This document shows positions 10,170 to 20,875 of a DNA stretch of 64,000 nt, one piece after another. Under the pieces are notes generated by a model. The model searched no databases, had not been told where the DNA came from, and worked only from the letters and a program-made list of their open reading frames with translations. Made by a program: the position numbers and the translations under genes. How positions within the stretch are numbered: position 1 is the first letter of the stretch; every line of letters starts with the position of its first letter. Source of the stretch: Mariannaea sp. PMI_226 (taxonomy: Eukaryota > Ascomycota > Sordariomycetes > Hypocreales > Nectriaceae); contig JANFOG010000002.1 in assembly GCA_024336345.1 (NCBI GenBank), positions 4,340,001 to 4,404,000 of the forward strand, in the 5' to 3' direction.

Positions 10170-11798
10170 TCACTTCGCCAGCTCTGTTGTTGTAGGGATA
10201 TCGCCTGTCTTCATTCGTCCAATCCGCCGTGGGGGTGGCGCTTTGGGAGGAATCTTTTTCGACGCCCCGTGAACGTGCAATTTGGGTAGATGCGCGAAAG
10301 GTATTCCATGACGGTGTTTTGGTACCGCAGGTAATGGCTTTTTGGCTTTCACAGCCATCGTCAATCCGTCGTCTGTCGTTCCGGCCTCGCCATCACCGTT
10401 GGGAGCATCAACAGCCCGGCTCGGCGTCTGTACTCCAGGTTTCTCCATTACCGCCGCCACATCGCCCACACTGATGCTGCTAGCGCTTGCAGCATGAGAG
10501 AGGCTGATTCCTAGGAACTTCCGCGCCACCTCGGCCTCACCCGATCCTTGAGCTGAGTTTTGATCCGCCTCCTCTAGCCACTTGACCTTGGCGACGCGAT
10601 CAACGAGCCGCAATGTCGTCTCGTCAGCGGGAGCAAAATGGGCATTATGAGAACCCCTCAGGATATTGAGCACCCGAAGAATCTCGTCTTGTTTGTAGTG
10701 CGGCGGCTGGCTTAGTTGTGTGTGTGCTAATAATGGATACAGCACTCGTAGGTAGGTGTGTCTGAGGGACGTCTTCTCACTGGGGAGGTCCATCAAATTG
10801 CGAATGATGACATCTAAAAGCACCCTCAAATCATTTGTATAGAAGTATTCATATGTTGCTCGGTTCGTGAAGAGGAGATATAACAACTTGAGAATGAGCA
10901 ATTGGAGAGACGTCTCGGTTTCCCGGTTCAGCAGCAAAATGATGTTCTCTCCAAATGTGCGGAATGATGGCCCGTGAAGACTGAGGCACTTCACAATTCT
11001 GTTTGTCAAGGGCGATGTAGGGGATGAAACTCCGGGAACAGAGTCAGTCGACGCAAGCATATATTGCTCATTGAGAACAAGCTGTCCCACTAGTTAATAA
11101 CAAAGAAACGGCGACTTGTTTGCTGAATACTGAATGCTCACCAAGACTCGAATTGTGGGATAGTGGTATGGATCGTGCACATCGTCGGCAACTTCCTCGA
11201 CGAGGCTAAATAGATAGTGGACGAATTCGTCATTAACCTGTCCCAAGTCCTCCACACGCAACCGCTCCACACGCGACATCTCATACAAGAGACGTAGAAG
11301 ATGACGATGTAGCATTGGGTCGAGATGCTGGCGACCGTTGATCAACTCCAGCAACCGGGAAAAGCAAGCCTCGCCGATCATGCGGGGAAACATGGCCTCA
11401 TCCTGGGAGCCGTCAAGGAGCAGAAAACAGGTAATGGCATGGAGCGGGCCTGTCTCATCCTCCTGGAGCAGGCTGTAGACCAACTGCTTCCGGACATATT
11501 CCTTGTTGTTGCGGAAGAGGTCGCTTGTGAGGAGCATGTGGGCGCATGTCGCAATGTCGTCTGGGAATTCGGAGAGGCGCTCGCGGAGTCGGGTGGTCAG
11601 TTCGAGCCAGGCTCTGAGGGTATCGTCGATGGCCTCGTGGCTTTCGCAGTGGCTTGAGACACACTGTTCAAGCTCTGTAGTTCAATGTCAGTCTTTCTAG
11701 AGATACTGAGTTGCGTGGCAGCGTGAGAGTATCTTACCTAGCCAAAGTTGCTCCTCATCCTCAGGCGTGGAGAGGCCAGTGTCGTCAAAATCCGCCAT
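10170..11798 (-). CDS. LDB17: LDB17/Dip1/SPIN90-type Arp2/3 regulator
   Basis: Three exons (11798..11738, 11674..11142, 11081..10170) give 501 residues. The middle is an all-helical armadillo-like SPIN90/Ldb17 leucine-rich domain (DUF2013): [51 protein letters not shown] and [13 protein letters not shown]. The C-terminal 150 residues are disordered and basic, with PxxP motifs ([20 protein letters not shown]) suitable for SH3 ligands. Relatives (S. pombe Dip1, mammalian SPIN90) activate Arp2/3 to make the first linear filaments at endocytic patches; yeast Ldb17 acts in the same process. The last intron has two nearby AG choices; only the CAG ending at 11082 keeps the frame ([11 protein letters not shown]). 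The start MADFDDTG is well supported because exon 1 ends at a consensus donor. Confidence 0.9.
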
Positions 11799-12726
11799 GG
11801 TGTCCGGTAGAGTTGGCAGCACGGCCCCGACAGCATCGAGTCCTCAGAAGTAAGGAAGGAAGGGGAAAAAAAAAGTATGCTGTGTCTAAAGATGGTCAAG
11901 GAGATGACGGGCCGGCTGACAATGAGTGGCAGAGGCAGAGGTCATCTCCAAAGGAGAGGGGGAGACCGAGGATTTGACCGGGTGTAGAAGTGCAAGTGCA
12001 GATTGCAAGTTGCGAGTTTCCTGGTGGAGCGTGACTCGAGGGTGGCGGGGTCGAGATAGTGCCGCGAGTCGTAACTTCGAGGTCGATGCCAACTCGTTTC
12101 TCCTGGGTTCGAGGACGGAAGAACGCATCACGTAAAGGTCGAGAAAAGGTTAGCTAAATCAATTAAAGCCAAAGAGAGGATATTGCATACGATTTTTTTT
12201 CTCTATTTATTTAAAAGAAAAATGAAATGGGATGCCGCTTTTCTGCTGCCTGATCCGTGGCGTCGGATCACCTGTTGGCTGACAGATAGAGAGCTGTTAG
12301 TATGCAGCAACAGGCAAGTATTATTGTTCCAAGGCTTGGATGGTAGATACATGAGCTATAGTGTTACTTTATCCGCAAAGCAGTCATCGAGAGGAGGATA
12401 TGATGTATTGGTTTCTTATTTGTGAAAGACATATTCAAACGAACCACACCCGATATCTATCCCGAAACTGTGTACCAGCTTCCTCATCCTAAGAAGCGAG
12501 GGTATCAGAACAAAACTACCATGATCCCTACCATGCATTCAATCAGCGCCAGACACCATTGTCCATCCCAAGAGGCCTCTAAATGAAGAAATGGGATGAT
12601 TTCAAGCATCTGAGATGCACCTGGATAGAAAAACAACCCCAAAAAAAATCCCGACATACCAGTATCGAATACACAAAACAGCCGCCACTATAATATAAAG
12701 TTGCCGTCACTCTATGAATCCTTCTC
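11799..12726. other. Spacer between LDB17 promoter and LRO1 3' end
   Basis: The part next to 11798 is the LDB17 promoter and leader. 12180-12726 is AT-richer and probably the LRO1 3' UTR and terminator area. No gene was recognised. Confidence 0.6.
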
Positions 12727-14589
12727 TTATTCGTGAATCTTGACCTTGGCCGCGTATTCTTTGATATTGCTGACCACGTAATCCATGATGGTGTCTCCTT
12801 TACCACCTGCGACCCTCAACAAAAGCTCGTTCAGGGTGGCACGCCCCAAGATGTCGACATGATCGGCTGTTCGAGGACCTCCGCGAGGACTAAACCTGTC
12901 TGGCTCATGGGGCATCTCGACGACTGTCACCTTTACTCCCGCTGGGTTGTAACGCTTCATGTGCCAGCCATGATTGCACATGTAGCCTGTGCTAATGAGG
13001 TTGACAGTACCATCGCCTTCTCCCATAAGGACGCCATGATCCACTTCTCCCTCAGTGTGGGCAGTGTCAATGGTGATGTTGAGGTTCGTCAATGCCGGCT
13101 GTTCTGGAGAGCGGTAGTAGTAAGCACGCTCAGTCGGTTTACCAACCCCATAGAAGCAATAGATCTTGAGACTGGGCGCCAGAGGAAGCCGAGTTTCAAG
13201 CGGATTAACCCACTTCTTGGGGTCCTTCTCATTTGCTTCGATCTCGGCAACGGTGTGTGCGACACCTCGGGAGTAGCTGCCCTTGAGCATATCCTGGTAC
13301 CAGGTTTCAGTAGTGTTGAAGAGGTATTCCATAGAGTCGTCAACGGTCAAGTTTCGGTCAGGGACGGTCCAATTCGAGCCGGTTCGAAAATTCAAAAGAG
13401 ATCCATACGAGAAGTTCTGACCGGGCTTGTCGTCAGGAGCCCAGTTCAAATCTCCCCACACAGCATTGCCTCCAATGGGAAGCATCGACGAAATGCCAGG
13501 CATGGCTCGAAATATCTCAGCTCTCTCCTCCTTCCCTAGGAACTTTTCTAGTCCGTAGATTGCAAATGGATTTAGCTGAGCAGTGTCACGCATCTCGCCG
13601 GATAGGAGTGCGGTCAGATCCTTGACAGCTCCAAGCATACATCCACTGATATTGATCCAGGAATCGACATGTCGTTCAACCCAGTCGTGGCCGCCACGTC
13701 CACCCTGCTCGGATTGAACCCAGTGTAGAAAGTAGTAGAGGACTTGACTGCCCATACTGTGGGAGGCCAAGACTACTTTTCTGCCACCAGAGGAAACACC
13801 CACTTCGATGTACGACTTGAGTCGGCTAAAGTATTGATCTCGAACCTCAAGGTTCGCATATGACAAACGCCAGTCGTAAGCGGCCGTGAACGAGTTGGTT
13901 GGGTCGTAGCCTATGGAGGCGAGGTTCTCAAAAATCTTGTTCCAAATCCAATAACCCGTAACAAAAAAGTCGGTAGCATCAAAGCCCTGCGCTGCCCTCA
14001 GTTTGACGTTGGGGGGATCAAGTCCTGTTCGTTTGTCCAACATGACGTGCTTCTTCCACACCTCTTTATCCATAACCAATGCTCTCATCATGGTCCAGCT
14101 ACCCCATAACCGTTTTCGGAAGTAGGCTCTTGAGGTGTTCGCAGTTCCCCACGATTCAAGGCCGGTTGAGATCACGCCGGGAATCATGATGACAGGATGA
14201 TAGGCCTCAAGACCCTCATTTTTTGCCTTTGTGCCAATTGAAAATGATTCGTAGGAGTCGGCAAATTCCTGTTCTCCACGGATCAGATCGCGCATATCCT
14301 TGACGAGACCGGCGGGCAAGACTTCGAAGAGGCTCTCGACTGTGAGGTCGGAAAACTCGGGAAATTCGATCAGGTCATTGCTGGAAGCAAAGAAGCCGGC
14401 AGCGATTATACCAAAAAGACTGCCGAGAAAAAAAATGAAGGTATTCCGGCGTTTCCGAGTCTTGTGTACATGTTCTACGACATGAACGTGGGTAGCAGGT
14501 TGTGAAGTCGGGCTCTCTTCGCGGGAGGAGACCTCGCTCTCGACGACCTTGGTTTCGGGGAGATTGCGACGTCGCAGTGTCGTCGTCAT
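12727..14589 (-). CDS. LRO1: Phospholipid:diacylglycerol acyltransferase (PDAT)
   Basis: A 620-residue intronless reading frame starts at MTTTLRRRNLPE (14589). Ten codons upstream is another in-frame ATG (14619), less likely because the family begins with this short basic cytosolic tail. One transmembrane helix (about 51-68, FIFFLGSLFGIIAAGFF) anchors a lumenal alpha/beta-hydrolase fold of the LCAT family: HPVIMIPGVISTGLESW, AAYDWRLS, and the nucleophile elbow ASHSMGSQV (Ser about 278). A late Asp lies in EGDGTVNLIS and a His in TADHVDILG. It transfers an acyl group from the sn-2 position of phospholipids to diacylglycerol, making triacylglycerol at the ER. Length and all motifs match yeast Lro1 (661 aa). 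It lies downstream of LDB17 on the same strand, 0.9 kb away. Confidence 0.96.
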   Translation of the reverse strand: MTTTLRRRNLPETKVVESEVSSREESPTSQPATHVHVVEHVHKTRKRRNTFIFFLGSLFGIIAAGFFASSNDLIEFPEFSDLTVESLFEVLPAGLVKDMRDLIRGEQEFADSYESFSIGTKAKNEGLEAYHPVIMIPGVISTGLESWGTANTSRAYFRKRLWGSWTMMRALVMDKEVWKKHVMLDKRTGLDPPNVKLRAAQGFDATDFFVTGYWIWNKIFENLASIGYDPTNSFTAAYDWRLSYANLEVRDQYFSRLKSYIEVGVSSGGRKVVLASHSMGSQVLYYFLHWVQSEQGGRGGHDWVERHVDSWINISGCMLGAVKDLTALLSGEMRDTAQLNPFAIYGLEKFLGKEERAEIFRAMPGISSMLPIGGNAVWGDLNWAPDDKPGQNFSYGSLLNFRTGSNWTVPDRNLTVDDSMEYLFNTTETWYQDMLKGSYSRGVAHTVAEIEANEKDPKKWVNPLETRLPLAPSLKIYCFYGVGKPTERAYYYRSPEQPALTNLNITIDTAHTEGEVDHGVLMGEGDGTVNLISTGYMCNHGWHMKRYNPAGVKVTVVEMPHEPDRFSPRGGPRTADHVDILGRATLNELLLRVAGGKGDTIMDYVVSNIKEYAAKVKIHE

Positions 14590-16520
14590 GTTGAAGAAGG
14601 AAAGGGGGGCAGGCCTCAACGGGCGCGCCGTAAGCTTCGGGAGGGAACAATGGCAGAGGGATGGGAGCCAAGAACAAGAAAGAGTGGATTGAGAAAGTTG
14701 AGGTTGAAGTCGATGGAATCCAAGACAAGGAACAGGTACATTTCAGGCAATAGGTAAGGTAGCTTCGGTTCGAGTAAACTCGGTACATCAATTTTTAGCG
14801 TGTGATACTGACGGGTAGCTCCCATGAGACCCACCGATGACGCTGCAGACGCCAAATCTTTACGACGGCGCGCACGACCCTGGAAGCCCTGTAAGCAGGT
14901 GACAGAGCCTCCTGGGCATTAGACGGGCCGTTGAAGCATGGTGGAAGACCTTTGGGTCTCAGGTACCTCTGCAAGGTACCCTAGGTCAGGCATAATTAAT
15001 TACCTTGCGTGAAGTGCGTTTGGCTGATAAGGGAATCGCCGTCAGGTCCTCCATATGTTGATACCTAGCTAGGTATTTATTGCGTGTTTCAAGAGGTATA
15101 ATAGTTGTGCCTAGGCACTCAGTCAGGTATTCGTAGTTGAATCCATATTGCACCCAGTACCAGAGCCAGAAAACCTAGGGGTGGGTGGCAGTGTTATGCT
15201 AGGTTGACCACTTCCCAGGAAACTGGGGTGACTGGAATTCAATGCTATTGTTTATTTGATAATCGGGGGAGATGATAGGCAGAGACCGAAAAGAGGTGGA
15301 AGACATGCTGCATGTCCCTCATTGGCAAGCCCCTGGCGGTCCATGCGGCATCTAAGAAACTATCTCATTCCTGATCCCATACCTATGCCAATTCCCACTC
15401 TCATTCTCAGTCTCGGTCTCATTTCTATTTTCACCTCAATTTTCCCCCCTCCCATTTGCCCCTCTCCTTCGGCAATGTAACCAACCACCAGAAACTACTA
15501 GTGTAAGTACCAAATATGCTCTGATTGTGCTCCGGGCCGCCCTGTGCCCCATCCTGAATTCAGCGTTGTTATCCCAGGGCATGAGACTTTGGGAGATGAA
15601 CGAATAGGAATTCGAGTCGGTCCGTGTGCGCAATAGAGACCCCCCTGCTCGACCATACATATCTCGTTAACACCCCATTAGGCAGCTAACATCGACGCCG
15701 GATTACCTGTACGTGGTGGACGGCAGCCCACTCAGCTTGGTAGAGAGTGAGTCAATCCACGAGGCTCTCCAAGGTACTTTTTTTACCCCTCCATTGGCCT
15801 GGGGCTAACAACCTGGAACCCCACCAAGGGCTTAGCTATCATCGCATGGTGCTCACCCCGCCTATCGTTGCTTGAGTTAGGTACCTACCTAGTGTGATCC
15901 GGACTCCGGAGTCCATTTCCATGCTCAGATAGCTGATAATACCGACCTACCTACAGCACCTTAGTTGCTTCCACTGCTTGTCACAAGCCCTCATCAACCG
16001 GCAACCAGTCCGGATTGTTTGATGCATCATGCAAGCCAACGTCCTGGGGTGTTAGTTCTAATCTATATGTCGCCACCAGTGGAGAAGAGTCACGACCATA
16101 TAAATTACCCTCCAGCTCCCCCGGATTTCCCCCATTCTCTCTCAATGCCAGCGAATCCTTAGATCAGCTTCTAGCCTTCTTCTCTGCTTCTCTCTCCATC
16201 TTTCAAAAGTCTTCCCTTCTCTGTATAGGTGGGCTGGTAGTTCGCTTTTTTTTTCTGTCTGCTCTCTTTGTGCTCCGCAAACGGCACCTGCATCTTGGAG
16301 TAGGCATATTTGGCAGCCTCCAGTAGTTACCCAGATCTGACCATTCAAGATCCACTTCGGCCGGGCCCCAACTTCAGAAAGAACTGCAGCCACTACCACT
16401 GCAACGACCACGACCCCGACCACGACCACCATCATCGTGATCTCGCAAACTTCCAGCACTTCATCGATTCCCCTCTCACTCTTGGCTCCTCACCAAGCAT
16501 ATAACTATTCCAAGTCAAAC
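14590..16520. other. Divergent intergenic region LRO1 / NAA30
   Basis: This 1.9 kb region separates the divergent LRO1 and NAA30 starts. AGGTACCT or ACCTACCT words occur near 14961, 14975, 15061 and 15879. CT-rich stretches (15330-15475, 16130-16260) look like leader sequence of the rightward gene. No coding signal was recognised. Confidence 0.6.
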
Positions 16521-17160
16521 ATGGACATCGTAAAAGATGATGAACTAGCTGGCGGTCTTCGGTACATTCAATACGAGCACTCCCTCGAAGCCCAGTACCT
16601 CCCTGTCATCCGCGCTCTCATCTCAAAAGATCTCAGCGAGCCATACAGCATCTATGTCTATCGCTACTTTCTTTGCCAATGGGCGCATCTCTGCTTCATG
16701 GTTGGTCCCCTATTCCACAGCTCCGTTTCGGTCTGTATTGCTTTTCCCATGCCTTTTCCATGCTTACGCGCATCCTCAGGCCCTAAACCCTGCAGACCAG
16801 TCTCTCATTGGCGTCATCATCTGCAAGTTGGAGGTCCATCAGTCGCACTCTCATCCTACCCGGAGAGGCTACATTGCAATGCTCGCCGTCGACTCTTCGC
16901 ATCGTGGCCATGGAATCGCTACTACCCTCGTCCAGAAAGCCATTGATGCCATGACCAAACGAAACGCTGATGAAATTGTCCTCGAAACAGAGGAGACCAA
17001 CCTTCCTGCCATGCGTCTCTATGAACGGCTTGGTTTCCTTCGTTCAAAGAAACTCCACCGTTACTATTTGAATGGAAACAGCGCCTATCGCTTGGTTTTA
17101 CCTCTGAAACCTATCGATATCGAGGGCGCTGAGAACGCTTTCGATGGACAGGTGGCCTAG
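16521..17160 (+). CDS. NAA30: N-alpha-acetyltransferase 30, NatC catalytic subunit (MAK3-like)
   Basis: Two exons (16521..16700, 16780..17160) give 186 residues. The N-terminus (RYIQYEHSLEAQYLPVIRALISKDLSEPYSIYVYRYFLCQW) matches the Mak3/NAA30 substrate-binding part. The GNAT core follows: LIGVIICKLE, YIAMLAVDSS, the acetyl-CoA loop RGHGIA (102-107), LETEETNLPAMRLYERLGF and the C-terminal YYLNGNSAYRLVLPL. NatC acetylates N-termini such as Met-Leu, Met-Ile and Met-Phe co-translationally, with Mak10 and Mak31 as partners. The 79 bp intron uses a weaker donor (GTTGGT) but removes a segment without homology and restores FM|ALNPADQS in frame. Upstream in-frame codons contain another Met, but the family starts near MDIV. 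It is convergent with the next gene. Confidence 0.93.
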
Positions 17161-17673
17161 GCGTTTTAGACTGCCTTGAATGACTGTGTGATATCGGGAA
17201 GAATGGGCTTCCTCATGGTCTTTTTTTTATTTATTTTATCACGGATTATTTCTTCCTGGGAAGTGTTAAGATTATGGCTTAAACAGCTTTTTGTTTGGTT
17301 CGCAAGCGGGAGACATCATGACGGCAGCATAGAGAGCGTTACATTGGACTGGGGCGATATGGATTCTTGCGGTTGGCGTTCTGGAACAGTATTTATAGTT
17401 ATTACATCTCGAAAACCTGTCGGATTTTGGCAGGATTTGTTTTCTACTTTTTCATGATATTTCTTGTTGTTTGGATCGGTGCTCAACAACCACCAATTTC
17501 TGACATCATAGTACAGCACCTTCCATGAGTGACGCCGGCCGCTGAGGCTGACCATGCATATGCAGGATTCATTTCCTCAGATGACTCACTCTTTGCAATC
17601 TCACGTGCATCTCTCCGAATTTTGCCCATGTCGTTTCCTTTTTCGCCTGGCTGCCAGGCATTTTTGCTTGGAC
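17161..17673. other. Spacer between convergent NAA30 and DUF1917 gene
   Basis: A T-rich stretch near 17220-17290 follows the NAA30 stop; the rest is presumably shared 3' UTR sequence. No gene was recognised. Confidence 0.55.
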
Positions 17674-18729
17674 CTAGCGGAAGATATCCCTGGAACTGTA
17701 GATGGAAGATTTGAGCCCCCAAGGGTTTCCAGAACTTATGCCAAGATATGTAAAAACATCTAAGACAGTCAGCACATATTCACTCATCCCCTCCATATAG
17801 TTTCTCTTACCTGGTTTGTAATAAATAAAACGCCCCCGGTTTTCGACTAGTTTGAGCTCTCGTAGCCTTTGCAGAACACGCCCGACGTCAGCCTTGTTGG
17901 CGAAGTCGCTCGTGTATATACATATCAGACGGTCCCTTCGGAAGTCATCTTCGATGGGCTTTGGTGCAACCTTGGCAGCGATCCCCAGTTCGTTGTTTGC
18001 TGTGGCTTTGGCTACACTCTCCCATACATCATTAACCTCATTTGGAGGACAAAAAAGCATCCACTAGCCCCAGTTAGTTGTCAAGCGGGTGTCCTCCATC
18101 TAACATGTATTCATACCTTGCCCGCGCGAACTTTGGCTGCATGAGCGAGATTGAGGATGTCCCGAGTGGCCAATTTTCTCTCCTTGCTGATCTCTCGCTC
18201 CTGAGCTGATATTGCGGTCTGGAACTTCTTGGTGCCGTCTACAAAAGTGCGAAGAATACCAAGTCGTTCCGTTCCGCCTTCGATAACAAGCGCCGTACGG
18301 CTACCTTCTTCTTCGGGTGCTTCGTCCTCATTACCCTTGCTACCCTGACTCTGGCCAAGCGCTTTCTCCACTCGGTATATAAACGGGTTGCAGATGTAAA
18401 TCCAGGGAATACCGTTGATCTGTTCCGTCGTTTTGGGTGGCAGACGTTGGAGAAAGGCGTCGACAGTTTCAGTGAGTTGCCAAGCATAAGAGACTCCTGC
18501 ATAAGGGTTATGGAGATGGGATGTGTCAATCAGTGGGTGTTCTTGGGGAAGTGGTCGGCCAGGATTTTCATTATGTTCATGAACCCACTCATCCACGTCA
18601 AAGTCGTCTACACGTCGATGGAGGCCGAGAATAGTTTCCTCATCTCCTAGGAACAATTAGCTCTATCCCTCTTCCTGGTCTCTATTCCAAGGCGATACCA
18701 TAAAATTCGGAGTCGTCTGAGACACTCAT
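17674..18729 (-). CDS. DUF1917 (Bles03/UPF0696-like) domain protein
   Basis: Four exons (18729..18699, 18646..18117, 18063..17811, 17759..17674) join to 299 residues. Exon 1 is only 31 nt (MSVSDDSEFYG) and ends in a consensus donor. The product shows the DUF1917 pattern: AKVRAGKWMLFCPPNEVNDVWESVAKAT, then RLICIYTSDFANKADVGRVLQRLRELKL, and the C-terminal YYKPDVFTYLGISSGNPWGLKSSIY, typical of Bles03-like proteins. The biochemical function of the family is unknown; the fold resembles eIF4E (family knowledge), so cap- or nucleotide-like ligand binding is possible but unproven. It is convergent with NAA30 and divergent from DPH7 across an 838 bp spacer. All junctions preserve frame and canonical GT-AG. 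Confidence 0.88.
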
Positions 18730-19567
18730 AGTCGATAAGGTGTGTGTGGGTAGTTGGATCAAGACCGAGCCTGGTGTAGAAAGCACAGACTCAGCGGACT
18801 CCTATGTTGGATGATAATAGGAGACGGACCAGCCGGCTCGGTGTGGGCGCTGTGAGACCAAGAAGGCTGCCGATTTGGCGGTGAAAGAAGTTGTCAGGGG
18901 CGAGAGGAGTAATGATAATAATTAAAGGTAGTTATGTCAGGAGCCAGGCTTTGGCAGACGCAGCATCCTGGATTCGCGGCCCCCAAACGCGACGAATGAT
19001 ATGAAAACACCCACTAGACGAAGTTGTAAAAGAAGCAAAGTGATGGGTACGTAGTGCCGGTCACCAAATAACTACCTACCTACCTACCTACCAGCCAGAT
19101 CCTCACCTTGCGTTTCCTTGCGTTTCCTGGCGTTTCCTGGCGTTTCCTGATACAGGTACCTTGCCAGGGAATAAACCAATAGAGGTGGGTGCCAGGAAGT
19201 GAGAATTACTCCACAATATCAAGGAACATCGGAACATGCTCCTCATCCCCTGCAGACATTTTGGTTGCATTATCAAGTGTGATCCCAGGCTCTGGAGGAG
19301 TTCGCCGGTACTTCACGCACCTAGCGACTGTAAGCGTGTGTCCTAACATGGAATCCTTGTTAGCCATCCATCGCCGACATAGCTTTGGTACCCTGGGAGG
19401 GCCGTGAAGTGGGAGACCCGTTGCCCCGCCGCACCACGTCAAATCCTTACTGTGTATCCAATTACCTGACTAAGGTACCTCTACCTGACTTCATACCTCC
19501 ATCCGTTTCACTTGACCATCCCAACATTCACATATATCAGACTGCGCATATAATATAAATTGGGATA
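18730..19567. promoter_or_regulatory. Divergent promoter region DUF1917 gene / DPH7
   Basis: This 838 bp non-coding region lies between two divergent start codons. It carries a CTAC microsatellite (about 19073-19092), four head-to-tail copies of a 10-mer CGTTTCCTKG (19111-19150) and AGGTACCT at 19154 and 19473. ATATAATATAAA sits just upstream of the DPH7 start. No transcription factor site is assigned with confidence. Confidence 0.55.
19111..19150. repeat. 10-bp tandem repeat, four copies
   Basis: Four consecutive copies of CGTTTCCTTG/CGTTTCCTGG/CGTTTCCTGA occur in the divergent spacer. Copies differ only in the last two bases. The unit is shorter than typical minisatellites and could be a cluster of binding sites or simple slippage. 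Confidence 0.9.
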
Positions 19568-20875
19568 ATGAGCTCGCCTAATACAGTCTCATCCACAGTC
19601 TCCCTGACTCTGGATCTTCCTCCAAGCTGCATTCAGTTTTGTCCAGCTCATCCTGACTACTTCGTTGTGGGAACATACAACCTCCAACGAGAGGAGACTG
19701 CTACGCAGCTAAATACTGATGAGGAGGGTGAAGAGGATACAAAAACTTCAAAGACACCGCAAAGCCGCAATGGCACTCTATTGGTATTTAAAATTGAAGG
19801 GACTGAATTGTAAGTCACCTAGCCATCCCGTCTCCCCCCCCCCCCTGCTACATCCCCTCGATTGGAGCCATTTGCTCATGAAATTTATAGAACTCTGGTT
19901 CAAACGGTCTCACAACCGTCAGCTATCTTGGACCTTCGTTTCCACTCTGCCCCAGACAAGCAAGATATTCTTGCTGTGGTATCAAGCACGGGCTCGCTTG
20001 CCGTATTCAGGATGGCCCCGAATACACTCCCTTCATCTCCGCTTCAGCACTTAGCGACCAGTAGGTGTGATGATATTGAAGAGGATGTTCTATTTCTCCA
20101 ATGTAACTGGCACCCGGTGGTGCCTAATGTGATAGGAGTTACAACCTCTACGGGAACGGCAAGGCTGCTTCATCTGGATGATAAATATTGCATCATTGGT
20201 CCTTCCGTCGACCTAGCCATTGCCAACTCACTCGAAGCTTGGTGCATCAACTTTTCGCCTGCCTCAGCTCTGACACAAGAGAGTGACCCCCAGGGAACAG
20301 TTTATTGTGGTGGTGATGATTCAATGCTTCGATATACATCATGTACTTTGGCTATTTCTAACGAAGACATGTCTTGCGAATCACCCTTCCTCCCTATTAC
20401 GGTCAGGGGTCAGCACAGCGCTGGCGTCACGGCCATTTTGCCTCTTCCTGTGTTTCTGAAGGGCCGGGGAAGGGTTGTGGTGACGGGAAGCTATGACGAC
20501 CATTTGCGGGTGTTTCTGATTCATGACCTACACGAAACGTATGGCCAAAAGCGTGTTGAACTGGTTCTTGAGGAGAACTTGGGTGGTGGCGTTTGGCGAC
20601 TAGATTTGGTCAAAGTCCAAGAGAAGGACAGCAGTCTCAGGATACGGATACTGGCCTCGTGCATGCACGCAGGGGCCCGTTTGGTTGATTTGGAAGTTGA
20701 AGGCGAAAATGATTGGGCCTGCAAGATCCTTGCTCAGTTCGAGGAGCATAAGAGTATGAACTACGGGAGTGATTTCGTCCGTGGAGGAGATGGTGATAGC
20801 CTGCAATGCGTTTCCACAAGCTTTTACGACAAACTATTGTGTGTTTGGGAGTACAAAGGATCAGAAGGGAAATGA
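19568..20875 (+). CDS. DPH7: Diphthine methyltransferase-like WD40 protein (DPH7/RRT2)
   Basis: Two exons (19568..19809, 19891..20875) give 408 residues of WD40 propeller. Visible blades include SCIQFCPAHPDYFVVGTYNLQ, SAILDLRFHS..ILAVVSSTGSLAVFRM, TVYCGGDDSMLRYT, VVVTGSYDDHLRVFLIHDL and FYDKLLCVWEY. The opening CxxFCPxxPDYFVVGTYxL is characteristic of DPH7. DPH7 hydrolyses the methyl ester of the diphthine intermediate during diphthamide formation on eEF2, before the final amidation by Dph6; it acts in the cytosol. The intron (19810-19889 region, AG at 19890) joins GTE-L to TLVQTVSQPSA in frame. The start at 19568 is the first ATG of the frame and precedes the conserved block by about 15 residues. 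Confidence 0.92.

Noticed and set aside
12733..13539. 268-codon plus-strand frame
   Set aside because: Exact antisense of LRO1 coding sequence, which has the full PDAT motif set.
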